Below are positions 1-7,058 of a stretch of DNA of 35,047 bases, one piece after another. Position 1 is the first letter of the stretch. Each line of letters opens with the position of its first letter. The DNA lies in assembly GCA_900770835.1 (NCBI GenBank), contig CAAGLQ010000321.1, forward strand, positions 1 to 35,047. Reading direction: 5' to 3'. Source of the DNA: an uncultured Parabacteroides sp. Its GTDB lineage: Bacteria > Bacteroidota > Bacteroidia > Bacteroidales > Tannerellaceae. Both the position numbers and the translations under genes were made by a program. The notes beneath the pieces were generated by a model that saw only the letters and a program-made list of their open reading frames with translations, was not told the DNA's origin and searched no databases.

Positions 1-206
1 ATGTTGCGGGTGTCAGATTTCGGGTTCGCCACGATCATAAAAAGTTGCCCTATGCGCTGCTCATAGCTCATCGCATCAAATACGGAATCTACCCAGTGGT
101 TCATCTTCGCCTCATCCACTGAGCGATACAACTGAGGGACGGTCTGCGCTATGCCATAACCCCAAGTCAAGCAAGCCAATAAGAGTATGTAGCCAATTTT
201 TCTCAT
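1..206 (-). CDS. Glycoside hydrolase family 3 protein, N-terminal part (partial)
   Basis: Only the first 68 codons lie in the window; the rest is beyond the left edge. The reading frame begins with an n-region Met-Arg-Lys, a hydrophobic stretch and an Ala-Gln cleavage-like site near residue 21, so it looks exported. The segment around residues 38-58 (W-V-D-S-V-F-D, then M-S-Y-E-Q-R-I-G-Q-L-F-M) matches the start of family 3 beta-N-acetylhexosaminidase/beta-glucosidase domains in Bacteroidetes, where this helix precedes the first strand of the TIM barrel. An in-frame ATG at 212 would add two residues; I prefer 206 because it begins directly with the signal peptide. The gene is divergent from rplS. 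The substrate cannot be inferred from this fragment, and a C-terminal serine-hydrolase fusion, known in some relatives, cannot be checked. Confidence 0.75.
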   Translation of the reverse strand, partial: MRKIGYILLLACLTWGYGIAQTVPQLYRSVDEAKMNHWVDSVFDAMSYEQRIGQLFMIVANPKSDTRN

Positions 207-285
207 CACCATTCACATTTTTGCTCCCCAAAATAAGGGAAATAAGCTGTAATCTGCAAGAATCAAACGGAAAAAGCGGCGACAA

Positions 286-317
286 TTTGCGCGTCAGCGA
301 TTTATTTCGTTACTTTG
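286..317 (+). promoter_or_regulatory. Bacteroidetes-type promoter of rplS
   Basis: TTTG at 286-289 and TTACTTTG at 310-317 are separated by 20 bp. This fits the Bacteroidetes -33/-7 consensus (TTTG and TAnnTTTG) with one mismatch. Transcription would begin near 323, giving an rplS leader of about 80 nt. Confidence 0.65.
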
Positions 318-329
318 CACCCGCTTTAC

Positions 330-360
330 GTAATCTCTGGCGGGAGAAGTAGCCCGTTAC
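330..360 (+). other. Hairpin in the rplS 5' leader
   Basis: GTAA (330-333) can pair with TTAC (357-360) and CGGG (341-344) with CCCG (353-356). This leaves a 7-nt bulge on the 5' side and an 8-nt loop. It sits between the predicted start of transcription and the rplS start codon, the usual place for autogenous ribosomal-protein leader structures. No regulatory role is shown by the sequence itself. Confidence 0.4.
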
Positions 361-403
361 ATTGCGTTTTCATTATAAATAAACACAAAAGCTATTTAAA
401 ACA

Positions 404-751
404 ATGGACTTAATTAAAATTGCAGAGGAAGCATTCGCAACCAAGAAAGAGCTTCCTTCGTTCAAGAGTGGTGACACGATCACCGTTGCGTATCGTATCA
501 AAGAGGGTAACAAAGAGCGTATCCAGCAGTATCGCGGTGTCGTAATCCGAATCTCTGGCCACGGCGACAAGAAGCGCTTCACCGTTCGTAAGATGTCTGA
601 GAACGTGGGCGTTGAGCGTATCTTCCCGATCGAGTCTCCGTTTATCGAGAGCATCACAGTGAACAAGATTGGTAAAGTACGTCGTGCGAAATTGTATTAC
701 CTGCGTGCGCTTACCGGTAAGAAAGCAAGAATCAAAGAGAAGAGAAACTAA
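404..751 (+). CDS. rplS: 50S ribosomal protein L19
   Basis: The 115-residue product has the whole L19 signature: an N-terminal helix, the F-x-x-G-D-T-I-x-V segment near residues 20-28, the Q-x-Y-x-G-V-V-I-x-I core near residues 41-50, the R-x-F-P-x-x-S-P segment near 72-80, and the basic C-terminal tail. L19 sits at the interface of the two ribosomal subunits. The length is normal for the family. The gene is monocistronic: it has its own promoter at 286-317 and a hairpin terminator directly after the stop codon. No Shine-Dalgarno sequence precedes the ATG; the upstream bases are A-rich, as is usual in this phylum. Confidence 0.98.
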   Translation: MDLIKIAEEAFATKKELPSFKSGDTITVAYRIKEGNKERIQQYRGVVIRISGHGDKKRFTVRKMSENVGVERIFPIESPFIESITVNKIGKVRRAKLYYLRALTGKKARIKEKRN

Positions 752-773
752 TCAAGCCTCTTCCTTGGAGCAT

Positions 774-813
774 ACGAAAAGCCATCTCTATCTAAAAAGG
801 GGATGGCTTTCGT
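774..813 (+). terminator. Intrinsic terminator after rplS
   Basis: AAAGCCATC (778-786) pairs perfectly with GATGGCTTT (802-810). Four further base pairs, ACGA with TCGT, extend the stem past one bulged A. The hairpin begins 22 nt after the rplS stop codon. The following T content is modest. Confidence 0.75.
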
Positions 814-961
814 TATTTAAGGGGAGGGGGGGGGCGAAGTTTCAAAATGAAGCATATCTGTCCTCCGTGTCCTGCCAAAATTAGCCCACAATGACATAGC
901 GCACGATGGCTGAAATAATTGATCAATTCGCAGAATTTTTTCAATATTTTCGTCTAAAATG
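814..961. other. Gene-free region with a G9 tract
   Basis: No credible gene is present. The reading frame on the opposite strand here runs through the terminator and the predicted promoter and has no family resemblance. The region contains G4-A-G9 at 821-834 and the 12-bp palindrome AATTGATCAATT at 917-928. Neither has an assigned role. Confidence 0.5.
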
Positions 962-993
962 TTTGTAAGATAAAAAAAAGAATTGTTTCTTTG
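962..993 (+). promoter_or_regulatory. Promoter of a candidate small RNA or leader
   Basis: TTTG at 962-965 and TTTCTTTG at 986-993 are 20 bp apart, the same geometry as the rplS and NUDIX promoters in this window. The -7 element differs from TAnnTTTG at one position. Transcription would start near 999, exactly at the base of the first hairpin. Confidence 0.55.
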
Positions 994-998
994 CAATG

Positions 999-1107
999 TA
1001 ATAAAAGAATTTACAACATTCACTCTCTTATTAAGGGCAAATAGATTTATAATCATTAAGCGTTTTCGGCATGTCGGCCAGTGATGGTAGACATGCCTAT
1101 TTTTTTG
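999..1107 (+). ncRNA. Candidate small RNA or transcription attenuator
   Basis: About 105 nt separate a predicted promoter from a strong intrinsic terminator, with no open reading frame of note between. TAATAA (999-1004) pairs with TTATTA (1028-1033), with AG/CT pairs extending it, so a hairpin lies at the predicted 5' end. An A/T-rich single-stranded stretch follows. The 3' end is GGCATGT (1068-1074) pairing with ACATGCC (1091-1097), with an inner CCA/TGG stem, and then a T-rich tract to 1107. The next gene has its own -7 element at 1123-1130, so this unit could be a free sRNA; a leader that attenuates the downstream operon is the alternative. I do not recognise a known RNA family. Confidence 0.45.
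1068..1107 (+). terminator. Intrinsic terminator upstream of the 1160 gene
   Basis: The outer stem is GGCATGT/ACATGCC, followed by a 3x3 internal loop, an inner CCA/TGG stem and a GTGA loop. The sequence TATTTTTTTG follows directly. It lies before rather than after a gene, which is why the candidate RNA was proposed. Confidence 0.7.
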
Positions 1108-1122
1108 TATAAAAGAAATGTG

Positions 1123-1130
1123 TACATTTG
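1123..1130 (+). promoter_or_regulatory. -7 element for the 1160-4025 gene group
   Basis: TACATTTG is an exact TAnnTTTG match. The nearest upstream TTTG (1104-1107) is only 15 bp away, shorter than usual. The element places the transcription start near 1137, so the ATG at 1160 is the start to use rather than the upstream ATG at 1118. Confidence 0.5.
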
Positions 1131-1159
1131 CCTCGGATAATGGATTTAGCGTTGAAAAG

Positions 1160-1726
1160 ATGAATAAAGAAAACATCAAAGCATTGCGGAGCGAGACGGA
1201 AGCCTTGCGCATGTTGATTGTCGGGATTGAGAAACGATTGGAACAGCAAAAGATCCTGTTGGATCAGCTATTGGAGGAGGCGGAGCAGGAAGAAGAGCAG
1301 CCCCATCCCATCGTTGAATCGGCAGAGGTGCCTCAGCCCACTGCGGTAGAACTTGTCGTAACACCCAAGGAGGAATCCTCTGTGGTAACCGTAGAGGAGC
1401 AACCTCAACCCGTAGCGCCCACTGTCCATGAGGTAATCCCCACGGAGCCACCTATAATCAAGCCCCAAGCGAATAGCCTCAATGATCTCTTAGAGCGGAA
1501 GAACCTCTCCGACTTTCGGAAGGCATTCAGCCTCAACGACCGTTTCCGTTTTCGTCGGGAACTGTTTGGGGGTAGTGAGGAGCTGATGAACCAAGTGATC
1601 GCTGACCTGAACGATATCAAGAGCTATGACGCTTCCGTGGCCTATATCCAAAAAGTTTTAAGTGGGAATGGTGAGGAGTCGGCAATGGCAGACTTTCTCC
1701 AATTGATTGAGAAACGCTTCGCTTAA
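1160..1726 (+). CDS. Coiled-coil protein of unknown function, conserved in Bacteroidales
   Basis: The 188-residue product has three parts. Residues 1-40 form a charged heptad-like helix, about 42-105 is an acidic Pro/Glu/Val-rich linker, and about 107-188 is a compact helical domain with the segment F-S-L-N-D-R-F-R-F-R-R-E-L-F and the C-terminal F-L-x-L-I-E-K-R-F. That C-terminal domain resembles uncharacterised Bacteroidales proteins I have seen; I cannot name a Pfam family. There is no signal peptide or membrane segment, so it should be cytoplasmic. An in-frame ATG at 1118 exists but overlaps the promoter element. The stop codon lies only about a dozen bases before rsmI, suggesting cotranscription. 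No function can be given. Confidence 0.8.
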   Translation: MNKENIKALRSETEALRMLIVGIEKRLEQQKILLDQLLEEAEQEEEQPHPIVESAEVPQPTAVELVVTPKEESSVVTVEEQPQPVAPTVHEVIPTEPPIIKPQANSLNDLLERKNLSDFRKAFSLNDRFRFRRELFGGSEELMNQVIADLNDIKSYDASVAYIQKVLSGNGEESAMADFLQLIEKRFA

Positions 1727-1738
1727 CAAACAATGACT

Positions 1739-2428
1739 ATGGCAAAACTGACTGTAGTGCCTACCCCAGTAGGTAATTTAGAAGATATGACATTCCGTGC
1801 GATCCGTATGCTGAAAGAGGCAGACCTGATCTTGGCGGAAGATACACGTACGACTGGTATCTTACTGAAACATTTCGAAATTCAGAACAAGATGCAATCT
1901 CATCACAAGTTCAATGAGCACAAGACTGTGGAGCAGCTGGCACAACGCATCAAAGCAGGAGAGAACATCGCCTTAGTATCCGATGCCGGTACACCCGCCA
2001 TCTCCGATCCTGGATTTATGTTGGTCAGGGAATGTGTGCGACAAGGTGTCGAGGTAGAGTGCCTACCCGGAGCCACCGCATTCGTACCGGCCTTAGTGGC
2101 CTCCGGCTTACCCAACGAGAAGTTTTGCTTCGAGGGATTCCTGCCCCAGAAGAAGGGACGCCAAACCCGCCTGAAGGAGTTGGCCGAAGAACCACGAACC
2201 ATCATATTCTACGAGTCCCCCTTCCGGCTGGTAAAGACCTTGACCCAGTTTACAGAGTTTTTTGGCCAGGAGCGACAAGTATCTGTGTCACGAGAAATCT
2301 CCAAGATCCATGAGGAGACGGTCAGAGGTACCTTAGCAGAAGTGATTGCCCACTTCACCGTGAACGAACCGAAGGGTGAAATTGTTATCGTATTAGCGGG
2401 CTTAAAGAAAACAAAGAATGAGGAATAA
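1739..2428 (+). CDS. rsmI: 16S rRNA (cytidine(1402)-2'-O)-methyltransferase
   Basis: RsmI methylates the 2'-OH of C1402 in the decoding centre of 16S rRNA, using S-adenosylmethionine. The product is a tetrapyrrole-methylase-fold protein. The N-terminal V-V-P-T-P-V-G-N-L-E-D-M-T segment, A-E-D-T-R near residues 34-38, and the S-D-A-G-T-P-x-I-S-D-P-G motif near 81-92 are all intact. The later P-G-A-T-A and F-x-G-F-L-P segments also fit. At 229 residues it is shorter than the E. coli enzyme, which carries an extra C-terminal domain; the short form is common in Bacteroidetes. I chose the second ATG (1739, Met-Ala-Lys-Leu) because family members start there; the ATG at 1733 would add two residues. 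Confidence 0.96.
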   Translation: MAKLTVVPTPVGNLEDMTFRAIRMLKEADLILAEDTRTTGILLKHFEIQNKMQSHHKFNEHKTVEQLAQRIKAGENIALVSDAGTPAISDPGFMLVRECVRQGVEVECLPGATAFVPALVASGLPNEKFCFEGFLPQKKGRQTRLKELAEEPRTIIFYESPFRLVKTLTQFTEFFGQERQVSVSREISKIHEETVRGTLAEVIAHFTVNEPKGEIVIVLAGLKKTKNEE

Positions 2429-2460
2429 CAAAAAGAGGTTTAACTAAAAACGAAAAGAAG

Positions 2461-3333
2461 ATGAAAAAAGTATTAGTGGCATGTGTATGCACAGCAATGT
2501 TGGCCTCTTGTGGCCAGCAGTCGGCTGAATACAAACGATTGCAAGCAGAGAATGATTCTTTACGAATCGAAAACACGAAAAACACGGAGGAGCTGAATGA
2601 AATGCTCTCTACACTCAACGATATTGAAGCAGATTTCCAGTCCATTCGAGATGCGGAAAACTACCTGACTATCCAGCAACAAACGGGTGGCGAGCTGAAT
2701 CAAAGCCGTCGGGAGCAGATCAGGCAGAACATGCAGCTGATCAGTGAGACCTTGAAAAAGAACAAGGAGCAGATCAGCCAATTGGAGGAAAAGCTGAGGA
2801 AGAGTGGCATCCAATCTGCTGCCCTCAGAAAGACCATTGATCGCCTCTCTTCTGAGCTGGATCAAAAGGCCACGATGATCGTAGCCCTGCAAGAGGACTT
2901 AGCGAAGAAGAATGTACGTATCCAGGAGTTGGACGAGATGGTAACCGCCCTGAACGAGGATGTGGAGGAGTTAGCGACCACTACCGCTGCCCAATCGGCC
3001 AAGATCAGCGAGCAAGACAAGGCGTTACATACCGCCTATTATTGCTTTGGAACCGCTAAGGAGCTGAAGGAGCAGAAGATTCTTTCAGGTGGAGGTCTGT
3101 TCGCAAAATCAAAGGTACTGCAATCGGGCTTCAACAAGGATTATTTCATCAGCATCGACATTCGCGAGGTGAAAGAGATTCCGCTTTTCGCCAGCAAAGC
3201 GAAGCTGAAAAGCAACCATCCCGAAGGTTCGTATGAGTTCGTGGAGGATGAAGATCGCAACCTGACTTTGAAGATCAACGATGAGAAGCTGTTCTGGAGC
3301 TTGGGTAAATACTTAGTGATTGAAGTAGGATAA
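2461..3333 (+). CDS. Coiled-coil lipoprotein of unknown function
   Basis: The first 17 residues form a lipoprotein signal peptide with lipobox L-A-S-C (Cys17), so the 290-residue product should be anchored in a membrane facing the periplasm. Residues about 22-200 are almost continuous heptad repeats rich in Gln, Glu, Lys and Leu, a long coiled coil. About 205-290 is a small globular domain (Y-Y-C-F-G-T-A-K-E-L, then G-G-L-F-A-K-S-K-V-L) ending at I-E-V-G. The architecture resembles conserved Bacteroidales proteins annotated only as hypothetical. The stop codon overlaps the next ATG (TAATG, one shared base), which implies translational coupling with the phosphatase. The coil could span part of the periplasm; this is inference. 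Confidence 0.85.
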   Translation: MKKVLVACVCTAMLASCGQQSAEYKRLQAENDSLRIENTKNTEELNEMLSTLNDIEADFQSIRDAENYLTIQQQTGGELNQSRREQIRQNMQLISETLKKNKEQISQLEEKLRKSGIQSAALRKTIDRLSSELDQKATMIVALQEDLAKKNVRIQELDEMVTALNEDVEELATTTAAQSAKISEQDKALHTAYYCFGTAKELKEQKILSGGGLFAKSKVLQSGFNKDYFISIDIREVKEIPLFASKAKLKSNHPEGSYEFVEDEDRNLTLKINDEKLFWSLGKYLVIEVG

Positions 3334-4025
3334 TGGCGTATAAGAACCTATTCATCGACTTGGACGACACCCTTTGGGATACGTACCATAATAATAAAGA
3401 ATGCCTCGAAGAGATCTATACCGACTACCGATTGAGCCGGTATTATGCCTCCTTCGAGGCTTTTTATACCTATTACATGCCCCATAATCTCTCGCTTTGG
3501 GCGAAGTATCGGGCAGGAGAGATTGATCGGCAGTTCCTGATCGTCGAACGTTTCCTGCACATCTTGCGCCCCATGGGGATCGAGGACAAGAAGCAGGCCT
3601 TGGCAATGAATCATGATTTTTTGATGCGTACCACCACCAAGAGCCGTATCGTTCCAGGAGCCAAGGAACTACTGGAATACCTGCATCCCCGTTATCGGCT
3701 CTTTATCCTTTCGAATGGTTTTCGGGAAGTACAATACAAGAAGTTATGCAGCGCTGGTTTGGAGGGCTATTTTGAGCGACTGATCCTTTCGGAGGATGCG
3801 CAAATCCAAAAACCACACAAAGGGATTTTCGAGTTTGCCTTGCAGCAAACCCATTCCCTTCGTGCGGAGAGCCTCATGATCGGCGATTGCTGGGAAGCGG
3901 ACATTGTAGGTGCCTACAACGCCCAGATCGACCAGATCTGGCTGAATCCCGAAGGCCTGCCCGCCGAGGGCTTCACACCTACCTATACCGTCAAGTGCTT
4001 AGCCGAAATCCAACAGATCCTGTAA
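3333..4025 (+). CDS. YjjG-like HAD-superfamily nucleotidase/phosphatase
   Basis: The 230-residue product is a subclass IA haloacid dehalogenase-fold phosphatase. Motif I is D-L-D-D-T near residues 9-13, followed by a helical cap. Motif II is the Ser in I-L-S-N-G-F, motif III the Lys in Q-K-P-H-K-G, and motif IV G-D-x-W-E-A-D. Overall similarity is to YjjG, which dephosphorylates pyrimidine and damaged nucleoside monophosphates; the true substrate is not visible from sequence. Translation is coupled to the upstream lipoprotein through the overlapping TAATG. The stop codon abuts the stop codon of convergent prfC with no base between them. Confidence 0.85.
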   Translation: MAYKNLFIDLDDTLWDTYHNNKECLEEIYTDYRLSRYYASFEAFYTYYMPHNLSLWAKYRAGEIDRQFLIVERFLHILRPMGIEDKKQALAMNHDFLMRTTTKSRIVPGAKELLEYLHPRYRLFILSNGFREVQYKKLCSAGLEGYFERLILSEDAQIQKPHKGIFEFALQQTHSLRAESLMIGDCWEADIVGAYNAQIDQIWLNPEGLPAEGFTPTYTVKCLAEIQQIL

Positions 4026-5606
4026 TCAGAACTCACTGGTGAAGTGGAACTTGATGTCGGGGAAGTCCTGTTGCGCCATCATCAGCACATAGCTGGAATC
4101 CGCTAAATAGACATCACGACCCTCTTTGTCCAATGCCATGTATTGTTGTTTGCGTCGCTTGAAGTTATCGAGCGCCCGCTGGTTGTCGCTCTCGATCCAA
4201 CACGCCTTATAAAGGCTGATCGGCTCCCACTTACATTGCGCCCCATACTCATGTAGCAGACGATACTGGATCACCTCAAACTGCAACTGACCCACCGTAC
4301 CGATGATCTTCCGTCCGTTGAACTGGTTGACAAAGAGCTGAGCCACACCCTCGTCCATCAATTGCTCGATGCCCTTGTTCAGCTGTTTCGCCTTCATCGG
4401 GTCAGCATTCTCAATGTACTTGAACATCTCCGGTGAGAAGCTGGGCAATCCCTTGAAATGTAACTCCTCGCCAACGGTCAAGGTATCACCAATCTTGAAG
4501 TTACCGGTATCTGGCAAACCGACAATATCACCGGCGAAAGCCTCATCCACCACCTCCTTCTTCTGCGCCATGAAGGCCGTGGGGCTACTGAAACGCATCA
4601 TCTTGCCGAAACGCACATGCTTGTAATTGGCGTTACGCTCGAATCGTCCGGAGCAGATCTTCACGAAGGCGATGCAACTACGGTGGTTCGGATCCATATT
4701 GGCATGGATCTTAAACACGAAGCCGGTGAAGTTATCCTCGTTGGGGTTCACCTCGCGCTCCAATGCCTGTACGGGACGGGGAGAGGGAGCGATATTGATG
4801 AAGCAATCGAGCAACTCCTTCACACCGAAGTTGTTCAGTGCCGATCCGAAGAAGACAGGGGCAATGTCGCCAGCGAGATAGGTCTGCACGTCGAACGCCG
4901 GATAAACACCCTCAATCATCTCCACATCCTCACGCAGCTTGGCGGCTTGTGAAGGATCGATATAATTCTCTAATTCAGGGCTATTGATGTCTTTAAACTC
5001 CACGTTCTCCGTCACATATTGCTTGCTCGGCGTATAGAGATTCAACTTTTGCTCATAGATGTTATAGACGCCACGGAAACGCTGTCCCATGTCGATCGGC
5101 CAGCTCAACGGGCGCACATTGATATGCAGCTCCTCCTCGATCTCGTCTAACAGGTCGAACGGATCCTTACCATCACGATCCATCTTATTGACGAAAACGA
5201 TCACCGGAGTCTTGCGCATACGGCAGACCTCCATCAACTTACGGGTTTGCGCCTCCACACCCTTGGCAATGTCGATCACGATGATGACACTATCCACCGC
5301 TGTCAAAGTACGGAAGGTGTCCTCGGCAAAGTCTTGGTGACCGGGCGTGTCGAGGATGTTGATCTTATGATCCGCATAATCAAACGCCATCACAGAAGTA
5401 GCGACAGAAATACCACGCTGTTTCTCAATCTCCATCCAGTCGGATGTAGCGGTTTTCTTAATCTTATTCGACTTCACCGCACCTGCCACGTGGATCGCAC
5501 CTCCAAACAACAGGAGCTTCTCGGTCAAGGTGGTTTTACCCGCATCCGGGTGACTGATAATCGCAAATGTTCTTCTTCTACTAATCTCTGCTGAATATTG
5601 AGCCAT
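4026..5606 (-). CDS. prfC: Peptide chain release factor 3
   Basis: RF3 is the GTPase that recycles RF1 and RF2 from the ribosome after peptide release. The 526-residue product has all G motifs: H-P-D-A-G-K-T-T (about residues 19-26), the D-T-P-G-H G3 box and the N-K-M-D G4 box. Domains II and III follow at normal length. A-T-S-D-W-M-E-I-E-K-Q-R-G-I-S near residues 52-66 matches the RF3-specific switch I region. The gene is the last of a minus-strand operon, 43 bp after rfbD. RF2, with which it cooperates, is encoded at 23823-24948 in the same window. Confidence 0.98.
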   Translation of the reverse strand: MAQYSAEISRRRTFAIISHPDAGKTTLTEKLLLFGGAIHVAGAVKSNKIKKTATSDWMEIEKQRGISVATSVMAFDYADHKINILDTPGHQDFAEDTFRTLTAVDSVIIVIDIAKGVEAQTRKLMEVCRMRKTPVIVFVNKMDRDGKDPFDLLDEIEEELHINVRPLSWPIDMGQRFRGVYNIYEQKLNLYTPSKQYVTENVEFKDINSPELENYIDPSQAAKLREDVEMIEGVYPAFDVQTYLAGDIAPVFFGSALNNFGVKELLDCFINIAPSPRPVQALEREVNPNEDNFTGFVFKIHANMDPNHRSCIAFVKICSGRFERNANYKHVRFGKMMRFSSPTAFMAQKKEVVDEAFAGDIVGLPDTGNFKIGDTLTVGEELHFKGLPSFSPEMFKYIENADPMKAKQLNKGIEQLMDEGVAQLFVNQFNGRKIIGTVGQLQFEVIQYRLLHEYGAQCKWEPISLYKACWIESDNQRALDNFKRRKQQYMALDKEGRDVYLADSSYVLMMAQQDFPDIKFHFTSEF

Positions 5607-5621
5607 CTATTTCTTTATTAT

Positions 5622-5651
5622 TTAGGAATGAAAAATTAGGAATTAGGAATT
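5622..5651. repeat. Short ATTAGGA direct repeats between rfbD and prfC
   Basis: TTAGGAAT at 5622-5629 recurs in ATTAGGAATTAGGAATTA at 5634-5651. The last copy overlaps the rfbD stop codon. On the coding strand it reads as AATTCCTAATTCC spacers. It is probably intergenic slippage sequence with no specific function. Confidence 0.5.
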
Positions 5652-6519
5652 AAGCATGAAGCAATTGCTGCAAGCAGCTTTGCAAGCTGACCTCCCAATG
5701 CGGGATGGTCAACCCATAGGTAGCCTTGATCTTCCCTTTGTTCAACACACTGTAATGCGGACGTGCGGCCGGTGTGGGATAATCTTTCGTCTCGATCGGG
5801 ATCACTCGTTTGGACAGGTGAGCCAGCTGTAGGATCTTCACCGTGAAATCATACCAACTGCATACGCCCTCGTTCGAGAAGTGATAGATGCCCGGCACGA
5901 AATGCCCCTCCTCGGCTTGTGCCACGATCGTAAGCATCGCCTCCGCCAAGTCGCCCGCATAGGTTGGTGTGCCCACCTGATCGAAGATGAAACGCAACTC
6001 ATCCCGCTCAGCGCCTAACCGCAAGACGGTCTTCACGAAGTTATTACCATATTCGGAATAGAGCCATGCCGTGCGAATGATCACCACATCAGGACATACC
6101 GCCTGCAACGCCTCCTCGCCAGCCAATTTCGTACGGCCATACACCGAGATCGGGCAAGTCGGATCCGTCTCCACGTAAGGACGGCAGTTAGTGCCATCAA
6201 ATACATAATCGGTCGAGATATGGATCACTTTGGCTCCTACCGCCTGAGCCGCCTCTCCTAAATGGCGCACCGCATCCCGGTTGATACGCTCACACAAGGC
6301 CTCGTTGCTCTCCGCCTTATCCACAGCTGTATAAGCCGCACAGTTCAAGATATAGTTTATGTGATTATCCACCACATACCTACGCACCGCCTCCGCATCG
6401 CACAGGTCTAACGTATCCACATCCGTAAAATGAAACGCGAAAGCCGGATAACGATTCGCCCTCGCTTGCAGCGAATGCCCCAACTGACCGTTCGCGCCCG
6501 TAACCAATACCTGTATCAT
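5650..6519 (-). CDS. rfbD: dTDP-4-dehydrorhamnose reductase
   Basis: The enzyme makes dTDP-L-rhamnose, the last step of the rhamnose donor pathway for surface polysaccharides. The 289-residue product is an extended short-chain dehydrogenase. It has the nucleotide-binding G-A-N-G-Q-L-G motif at residues 8-14, N-C-A-A-Y-T-A-V-D-K-A-E near 59-70, the S-T-D-Y-V-F-D-G segment near 102-109, and the catalytic Y-G-R-T-K near 127-131. The start overlaps the DUF4924 stop by 4 bp (ATGA). The other rhamnose genes (rfbA, rfbB, rfbC) are not in the window, so the pathway is split on this chromosome. Confidence 0.96.
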   Translation of the reverse strand: MIQVLVTGANGQLGHSLQARANRYPAFAFHFTDVDTLDLCDAEAVRRYVVDNHINYILNCAAYTAVDKAESNEALCERINRDAVRHLGEAAQAVGAKVIHISTDYVFDGTNCRPYVETDPTCPISVYGRTKLAGEEALQAVCPDVVIIRTAWLYSEYGNNFVKTVLRLGAERDELRFIFDQVGTPTYAGDLAEAMLTIVAQAEEGHFVPGIYHFSNEGVCSWYDFTVKILQLAHLSKRVIPIETKDYPTPAARPHYSVLNKGKIKATYGLTIPHWEVSLQSCLQQLLHA

Positions 6520-7058
6520 AAGTCTAACTCATTGTTCATGTCCGCACGATATTTCTCCGAGAGCAACGCCAGGAAGGCGGTAATCTGCTTGATACCCTCC
6601 AAGGTCTCCGGCGATACCTCCTTATGTTGCATCTTCAAGATCAGATAGCCATAGAGCGCATTGAAGCAGGTCTCAATCTCTGGCAGCTCCTCGCCACCCG
6701 ATTTCGCTCGCAACTGCACGATGAAGGGCAACGTCTTATAATAAGCCGCCCCATAGACCATCTCCTTCGTGGAGCGCAACAGGCGCAGATGCAGATCGGT
6801 CAAGGCTATAATCACATTCTTGTTCAGCTGGATATGCCCCTTCTCCATCACCCCCTCACTACGCATCATGTCGATCAACTCCTGATACCATTGCGCGATC
6901 TCCGCCTTCACTGTGGCTGGTTGGGCATAATGGGCGATCACGGTCTGCCGGATCGAGTCCATATCAAACTTGTTCGCTCGGATCAAGTCTTCCACCTGCC
7001 ACATATACAACAGGTATTCCGCTATATTTTCCTTTCTTTTTCGCTTAGCAACAATCAT
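6516..7058 (-). CDS. DUF4924 family protein
   Basis: The 180-residue all-helical product starts with the family-typical M-I-V-A-K-x-K-R-K-E-N-I-A-E-Y-L-L-Y-M-W-Q segment. A central I-Q-L-N-K-N-V-I-I-A-L-T-D-L-H segment follows. The fold is unknown to me beyond being helical, and no catalytic residues stand out. I chose the ATG at 7058 because upstream in-frame sequence to 7106 does not belong to the family. The start lies inside the 3' end of the Mpl-like gene (14-bp overlap) and the stop overlaps rfbD by 4 bp, so these genes are almost certainly one transcript. No function can be assigned. Confidence 0.9.
   Translation of the reverse strand: MIVAKRKRKENIAEYLLYMWQVEDLIRANKFDMDSIRQTVIAHYAQPATVKAEIAQWYQELIDMMRSEGVMEKGHIQLNKNVIIALTDLHLRLLRSTKEMVYGAAYYKTLPFIVQLRAKSGGEELPEIETCFNALYGYLILKMQHKEVSPETLEGIKQITAFLALLSEKYRADMNNELDL

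Noticed and set aside
917..928. Palindrome AATTGATCAATT
   Set aside because: A perfect 12-bp palindrome in A/T-rich DNA is not rare, and no second copy or nearby gene supports an operator.
817..1212. Minus-strand frame of 131 codons in the gap after rplS
   Set aside because: It crosses a G9 tract, the candidate promoter and terminator, and the start of the 1160 gene. The product has no recognisable domain.
5622..5651. ATTAGGA repeats as a possible CRISPR or regulatory array
   Set aside because: Only three or four 7-8 bp units, with no spacers of constant length. It is read as simple intergenic repeat sequence.
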